33,836 nucleotides of DNA from a virus: positions 1-33,836 of IMG/VR virus record IMGVR_UViG_3300028837_000083; one strand, 5' to 3'. Position 1 is the first letter of the stretch. Each line of letters begins with the position of its first letter. The translations under genes and the position numbers were made by a program. Shown here piece by piece: positions 30,059 through 33,836 of this stretch. The notes under the pieces are model-generated. The model was not told the origin of the DNA and searched no databases. It worked only from the letters and a program-made list of their open reading frames with translations.

Positions 30059-31114
30059 ATGGACTATATCCAGAAACGGCTTAGAATCGATCCTGACGCG
30101 TCCGTCCCCGACGTCGGGTTAAACTGCGAAAATGATCTTTCGATCATATGCGGCGATAACCTGGACGTCATGGTCGAAATGGGGAAGAACTTAGGGAAGG
30201 GACATTATAGGGCGACCTTCGACCTGGTCGAATTCGACGGACCTTATAAGTCCGAAACGACCGGCGCCGAATGGGACGACTTAACCTGGAACGAATTCCG
30301 CGATCATTACGAAACCAGATTCAAGATAGCGCGTTATCTTATGACGCCCTGGGGGATCCTGTTCGCGTTCGGATACCCAGAAGGCGCCGCGGAAATCCGG
30401 GACGTTTCGATCCGGGAGTCCCGATTATTTCTTCGCCGTTGGATAACCTGGGATAAGACGAATAACGCCCATCATGGGCGGAAGATCGAAGCGATCCTTT
30501 TATTTATGAAAACGGATCCGAAGTTCGATCTTCTGAAGTTCGGCGAATTCATAAAGAAGAAGCGACTCGAGCGCGACTGGTCCCTGGTCGACGTCGGGAA
30601 AAAGATCGGCGATCCCTGGGTCCATCGGGGCGGGAACCTATATCACGAAACCGGATCCGGCGGTTTTCCCGATCAGGATCTATATCTTCGGTTGGCGGAT
30701 CTTTTCGAATTCGACCCGAAGGAATATTTCCATATCGTCGACCCGGTCTTCCCAGGGTTAACGAACTTAGATCTAATCAGGACGCCGCGAACGGAACGGG
30801 CGGTCGACCTGGGCGGGAACCTGCGATCGAAACCGCGGATCCTTTACGAACAGATCTTCCGGGCGGGGATCCCCCCGGTCCAGATCGCCGAAAGACCGCG
30901 GGCTTTAATCGCATATGGCGGATCCGGGAACGCGGCGATCGCGGCGGCGTCCCTGGGATTCCAGACGATCGTTATCGAAGAAGATCGGGAACGATGCGCG
31001 GATATTTACCGGCGCGCGGAATGGATCCTTAATCGGCGGGCGATCGAAAACCCCGACCAGGACCTGGGTCCTATTTTTAGAAAAAACGGGGAACTTGCCG
31101 ACGATGCGAAATAA
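30059..31114 (+). CDS. DNA methyltransferase (beta class) with embedded XRE-like domain
   Basis: 351 residues. Motif IV occurs as DGPY (60-63) in place of DPPY, followed by SETTGAEWDDLTWNEF as in amino-methyltransferases. Motif I comes last: YGGSGNAAIAAASLGFQTIVIEED (286-309), so the order is that of beta-class enzymes. Between them residues about 161-225 (FGEFIKKKRLERDWSLVDVGKKIG, LYLRLADLFEFDP) look like an XRE helix-turn-helix acting as the target-recognition domain. A KPRILYEQIFRAG stretch precedes motif I. No Shine-Dalgarno is clear at ATG 30059. DGPY and the loss of the usual DPF before motif I make activity uncertain. Confidence 0.75.
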   Translation: MDYIQKRLRIDPDASVPDVGLNCENDLSIICGDNLDVMVEMGKNLGKGHYRATFDLVEFDGPYKSETTGAEWDDLTWNEFRDHYETRFKIARYLMTPWGILFAFGYPEGAAEIRDVSIRESRLFLRRWITWDKTNNAHHGRKIEAILLFMKTDPKFDLLKFGEFIKKKRLERDWSLVDVGKKIGDPWVHRGGNLYHETGSGGFPDQDLYLRLADLFEFDPKEYFHIVDPVFPGLTNLDLIRTPRTERAVDLGGNLRSKPRILYEQIFRAGIPPVQIAERPRALIAYGGSGNAAIAAASLGFQTIVIEEDRERCADIYRRAEWILNRRAIENPDQDLGPIFRKNGELADDAK

Positions 31115-31158
31115 TGGTTTAATCCTGATATGTCCGAATCCCCTGCGGACGGGATCGC

Positions 31159-31911
31159 CTGATAAGTCGGCGGTCCAGGATCCCCGTCCTGACTTTAATT
31201 TTATTTATCACCGCGGCGCTTATTACGACGTTCTGTTCTTCGCGCCCGGAGATCCCCCAGACCGCGACCAGGACGCCGGTCCCCCCGACTTCGACGATCA
31301 TTCCGACTCAGGCGACGACCAGGACGCCAGAACCGACCAGGACGCCGGAACCGACGGCGACTTCGACGATCGTCCCCTGGCGGGAAATCCCGGTCCCCTG
31401 GGTCGTTCGATGCGATCCAGGCGACGGAAACCCCCAGGACGGATATCGCGACCGGGGGATCTGCGTTCCTGGAATGGTATCCTGGGAAACCTGGTATAGA
31501 TCGACGACCTATATCGTCGTCGGGAACCTTTCGTCCTATGATCCCGGCGTTATGGAAGGGGTCGCCAGGGTCCGGGGAATGTCCCTCGAGGGATACAAGG
31601 GCGGAATGTCTTCGATCAGTTGCGGGGATCTGGGGAAGAACGCCTGGATTAATCTTCCCGGATCCGACGAATGGATCGGTCCTTTCCTGGTTATCGACTG
31701 TTCGGGGCGGAATCATATGTTCGTTACTGCGTTGGTTCATAATATCGTCGGCGAAGTATCTTACGAAGTCGCCCTGGAAATACTGGACGGCGCCCTGACG
31801 CGCCAGGGCGTCGCGGTTCGTTATGGCGGGATCGGCGTCGGGGATCCTTCGACCTGGATTAACTATTCGGACTGGTTTTACTGGACTCTTTCGTTCGACT
31901 GGAAACCTTAA
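31159..31911 (+). CDS. Exported or anchored protein with Thr/Pro linker, non-ATG start
   Basis: The frame is open from the stop at 31126-31128 to 31911. Only from 31474 is there an ATG, yet the upstream frame clearly encodes protein: a basic start SRRSRIP, a hydrophobic segment VLTLILFITAALITTFC, a Thr/Pro linker (RTPEPTRTPEPTATST) and then the globular part SWETWYRSTTYIVVGN. So translation starts earlier, most likely at CTG 31159, which has GGACGGGATCGC before it like other starts here, giving 250 residues. The globular end (MSSISCGDLGKNAWINLPG, WIGPFLVIDCSGRNHMF) is a domain I associate with exported proteins of Chloroflexota. Role unknown; superinfection exclusion is possible. Confidence 0.6.
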   Translation: MISRRSRIPVLTLILFITAALITTFCSSRPEIPQTATRTPVPPTSTIIPTQATTRTPEPTRTPEPTATSTIVPWREIPVPWVVRCDPGDGNPQDGYRDRGICVPGMVSWETWYRSTTYIVVGNLSSYDPGVMEGVARVRGMSLEGYKGGMSSISCGDLGKNAWINLPGSDEWIGPFLVIDCSGRNHMFVTALVHNIVGEVSYEVALEILDGALTRQGVAVRYGGIGVGDPSTWINYSDWFYWTLSFDWKP

Positions 31912-31927
31912 TCGAAAGGTGGAAACG

Positions 31928-32191
31928 ATGGAAGCGACGGAAATAAAATCAGAAACGGATTCGCTATTAGGATCCTGGGCGGCGATCCCTGGGGATCCCC
32001 GTCCCCATGTTTACCAGGAAATCGACGCGATCGAATGGAAGGATAACGGGAAGGATCCGATCTTTCTTCGTTATATGTCGATCTGCGGTCGATCTTTTTC
32101 TTCCCAGGGTCCGGTCCCCTGCGATCGGAATAAAAAGAAATGTTCATACTGCGAAGGACTGGTCGCCGGTCGACAGTTGAAACTTCTTTAA
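31928..32191 (+). CDS. Small Cys-rich protein, unknown
   Basis: 87 residues from ATG 31928 (GAAAGGTGGAAAC upstream; GTG 31919 could also serve). The end holds C-G-R, PC-D, KCSYC: four Cys and charged residues, a likely zinc site. WAAIPGDPRPHVYQEIDAIEW precedes it. It is the last gene before the terminase promoter. Confidence 0.6.
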   Translation: MEATEIKSETDSLLGSWAAIPGDPRPHVYQEIDAIEWKDNGKDPIFLRYMSICGRSFSSQGPVPCDRNKKKCSYCEGLVAGRQLKLL

Positions 32192-32240
32192 GTTGCGCGG
32201 AGGGTCCATATATAATATTATTCGACCAGGTCCATATAAT
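32188..32240 (+). promoter_or_regulatory. Late promoter candidate before terminase genes
   Basis: Two TATAAT hexamers, 32211-32216 and 32235-32240, each inside a direct repeat GGTCCATATA (32203-32212 and 32229-32238, 26 bases apart). The only -35 resemblance is weak (TTAAGT at 32188-32193, 17-base spacer), so an activator or a phage factor may be needed. This AT-rich gap before the terminase genes is the natural place for a late promoter. Confidence 0.5.
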
Positions 32241-32254
32241 CGACCGGGCGGATA

Positions 32255-32902
32255 ATGGCGACTAGAAAAGAACGACTCGACGAATGGCTGGACGGGCGGG
32301 ATCCCGTCGAACTTAACGACGCCGAAGTATTCGCTATGCGATCGGAACGTCTGATCTGCGGATACCGGCGTCCTTCCGCGAACTACGCGCCCTGTATGCG
32401 ACCCCCGAAGAAGGACGCGGACAGATGCCGGACCCATGATCGAAAAGGGAACGCGAAGAAGGGACCAGAAGCGGGGACTTATAAGCATGGTCTGTACGCC
32501 GACGCGTTTAAAGGCGAATTAAGAAAGAAATTCACGCGGGCGGCGGGCGCTGAAGATCCCCTTAATCTGATCCCCGAAGTATCGGCGCAACGCGCCCTAT
32601 TCGCCGAATATATTTCCCGGTTCGAACCGGGGATGAGCGTTACCAGGGAAGATATCGACTATCTTATGCGTTGGGGGGATACTATCGGGAAGACTGTCGA
32701 ACGGATCTTCCGGGCGCGCGCCCTGGGCGCCCTGACGATCGCCGAAATCGAATTCCTGAAAGTGGGGATCCTGGTATTACTGGAGTCATATGTCCCTGAT
32801 CCAGAAAGACGACTGGCTTTTATCGCCGGACTCGTTAAACTCATTCCTGACCGACCTTCAGATATTATCGGGTCAGACGTCGGAAAACCTGATTCCGTAT
32901 AA
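32255..32902 (+). CDS. Small terminase subunit
   Basis: 215 residues. It lies directly before the large terminase. Four Cys/His residues (C30, C42, C53 and H55, the latter in RCRTHD) sit in a segment containing ICGYRRPSANYAPCMRPP and TYKHGLYA, as in a class of TerS proteins with a zinc-finger-like DNA-binding start; then a long helical region (ALFAEYISRFEP, YLMRWGDTIGKTVERIFRARALGALTIAEIEFL) for ring assembly. The gene overlaps the large subunit by 113 bases. The order and helical build make the call good; the zinc site is inferred. Confidence 0.75.
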   Translation: MATRKERLDEWLDGRDPVELNDAEVFAMRSERLICGYRRPSANYAPCMRPPKKDADRCRTHDRKGNAKKGPEAGTYKHGLYADAFKGELRKKFTRAAGAEDPLNLIPEVSAQRALFAEYISRFEPGMSVTREDIDYLMRWGDTIGKTVERIFRARALGALTIAEIEFLKVGILVLLESYVPDPERRLAFIAGLVKLIPDRPSDIIGSDVGKPDSV

Positions 32903-33836
32903 GTACGACCCGAAGGGATTCGTTCATAAGTTTATAAGGTTTCCCGAAGGTCAGTCGCCGACGAAGTATCAGGACCGGATCCTGGACGCGGTTGTCCCGA
33001 AGAAGCGGGTCGCCGTCCGGGGTCCGCATGGTTTAGGGAAGACGGCGGTCGCGGCTTGGATCATACTCTGGGCGGTTTTAACCCATGACGACGTTAAGGT
33101 CCCCTGTACCGCGTCGAAATGGCGCCAGTTAACGAAATTCCTTTTCCCCGAAATCCATAAATGGGCTATGCGGCTGGACTGGGACGCGATCGGTCGTCCC
33201 CCATTTACCGCGCGGGAAATGATGGTCCTATCCCTTCGCCTGGGTCCGACCAGGGAAGCGTTCGCCCTGGCGTCGAACGATCCGACGGCGATCGAAGGCG
33301 CCCATGCGGGGCGGATCCTTTACGTTTACGACGAAGCGAAGACGATCCCGGCGGCGACATTCGACGCGACGGAAGGCGCGTTCGCGGGCGCCGGGGACGA
33401 CGCCGAACAGGAGGCGTTCGCCCTGGTCATTTCGACCCCTGGGGATCCTTCGGGGCGGTTTTACGATATTCATTCCAGGGCGCCAGGGTACGAAGACTGG
33501 TTCGCGATCCACGTTACCTTAGAAGAGTCGATCGAAGCGGGTCGAATTTCGAAGACCTGGGCGGAAGCGCGTCTTCGACAATGGGGCGAAAAGTCGGCGA
33601 TTTACCAGAACCGGGTCCTGGGGGAATTCGCCAGTTCGTCCCCGGACGATATAGTTATTCCCCTTTCCTGGATCGAAGCGGCTAACGATCGTTGGCGCGA
33701 ATGGAAGGACGCGGGCGGCGAATTCTTTATGGAATTCGAAGACGAATACGGAAGGTCCCAGAAGGAACCGATCCTGAAAACCGCGGTCAGTTGCGACGTC
33801 GGTCGGGGCGGGGATAAGACGGTTATTATCGAACGA
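32790..33836 (+). CDS. Large terminase subunit, N-terminal 349 residues (3' truncated)
   Basis: Packaging motor ATPase-nuclease, cut off by the window end. Walker A GPHGLGKT (78-85), Walker B ILYVYDE (176-182) with catalytic Glu182, the coupling motif STPGDPSGRF (215-224), and the first nuclease Asp, D336 in SCDVGRGGDKT. ATG 32790 has GGAG four bases upstream and overlaps the small subunit by 113 bases; no other start lies close downstream of that gene's stop. The frame is open to the last base. The remaining nuclease domain lies outside the window. Confidence 0.95.
   Translation, partial: MSLIQKDDWLLSPDSLNSFLTDLQILSGQTSENLIPYKYDPKGFVHKFIRFPEGQSPTKYQDRILDAVVPKKRVAVRGPHGLGKTAVAAWIILWAVLTHDDVKVPCTASKWRQLTKFLFPEIHKWAMRLDWDAIGRPPFTAREMMVLSLRLGPTREAFALASNDPTAIEGAHAGRILYVYDEAKTIPAATFDATEGAFAGAGDDAEQEAFALVISTPGDPSGRFYDIHSRAPGYEDWFAIHVTLEESIEAGRISKTWAEARLRQWGEKSAIYQNRVLGEFASSSPDDIVIPLSWIEAANDRWREWKDAGGEFFMEFEDEYGRSQKEPILKTAVSCDVGRGGDKTVIIER

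Noticed and set aside
31104-31499. Frame starting MRNNGLILICPN with Asp-rich tail, overlapping the methyltransferase end
   Set aside because: The Asp/Gly/Pro-rich end is the shifted reading of the Thr/Pro linker in the neighbouring frame, which also has a membrane span and a continuing domain; that frame is the real gene.
33161-33685. Arg/Gly-rich frame inside the large terminase
   Set aside because: Shifted reading of the terminase gene; terminase motifs lie in the other frame throughout.
1-33836. tRNA genes or an integrase with attachment site
   Set aside because: No cloverleaf with a CCA end or T-loop GGTTCGA was seen, and no tyrosine or serine recombinase motif was found in any gene.

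Overview
The window is a dense, modular tailed-phage genome (siphovirus type), about 33.8 kb of it. It begins inside the portal gene and stops inside the large terminase gene, so the two ends face each other across a missing terminase-portal junction. If the molecule is circular or circularly permuted, only a few kilobases at most are absent; this is inference. No integrase, tRNA or rRNA gene was found. Every reading frame is tightly packed (many ATGA overlaps), and no stretch longer than about 130 bases lacks a gene.

Layout. (1) 2-7164, rightward: portal remnant, prohead protease, HK97-fold capsid protein, head-tail connector, gp10-like and terminator proteins, tail tube. (2) 7188-9397: tail assembly chaperones with a CCCAAAA -1 frameshift site, then a short tape measure protein. 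(3) 9509-14190: distal tail and hub genes; the hub appears split by an inserted module. (4) 14474-19764: TIM-barrel lysin candidate, XhlA-like membrane protein, fibre proteins, a 20-residue-repeat adhesin and a second membrane protein. (5) A terminator at 19799-19831 separates these from a leftward block (19872-25390) carrying a PD-(D/E)XK-like protein, an ERF single-strand annealing protein, zinc-ribbon proteins and many small genes. (6) A divergent control region at 25427-25552 has a good sigma70-type promoter reading into a Cro-sized XRE repressor, followed by an O-like replication initiator whose own gene carries four direct repeats and an AT-rich stretch: a lambda-like internal origin. 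(7) 26661-32191: small rightward early or middle genes, a VRR-NUC-like nuclease, an adenine/cytosine-N4 type methyltransferase with an embedded XRE-like helix-turn-helix, and a secreted or membrane-anchored protein with a Thr/Pro linker. (8) A late-promoter candidate, small terminase and the first 349 residues of the large terminase.

Host. The DNA is G+C rich, Glu is almost always GAA, starts are nearly all ATG with GGAG/GAAGG Shine-Dalgarno sites. The Thr/Pro-repeat linker of the protein at 31159 resembles exported proteins of Chloroflexota, which is only a weak hint at the host.

The most interesting points are: apparent complete lack of the tetranucleotide GGCC together with a large excess of GGATCC; a CTAG-flanked palindromic element at four transcription-unit boundaries; iterons plus AT-rich DNA inside the initiator gene; an insertion-split tail hub; an out-of-frame remnant of a MuF domain behind the portal; and an exported protein that seems to start at a non-ATG codon.
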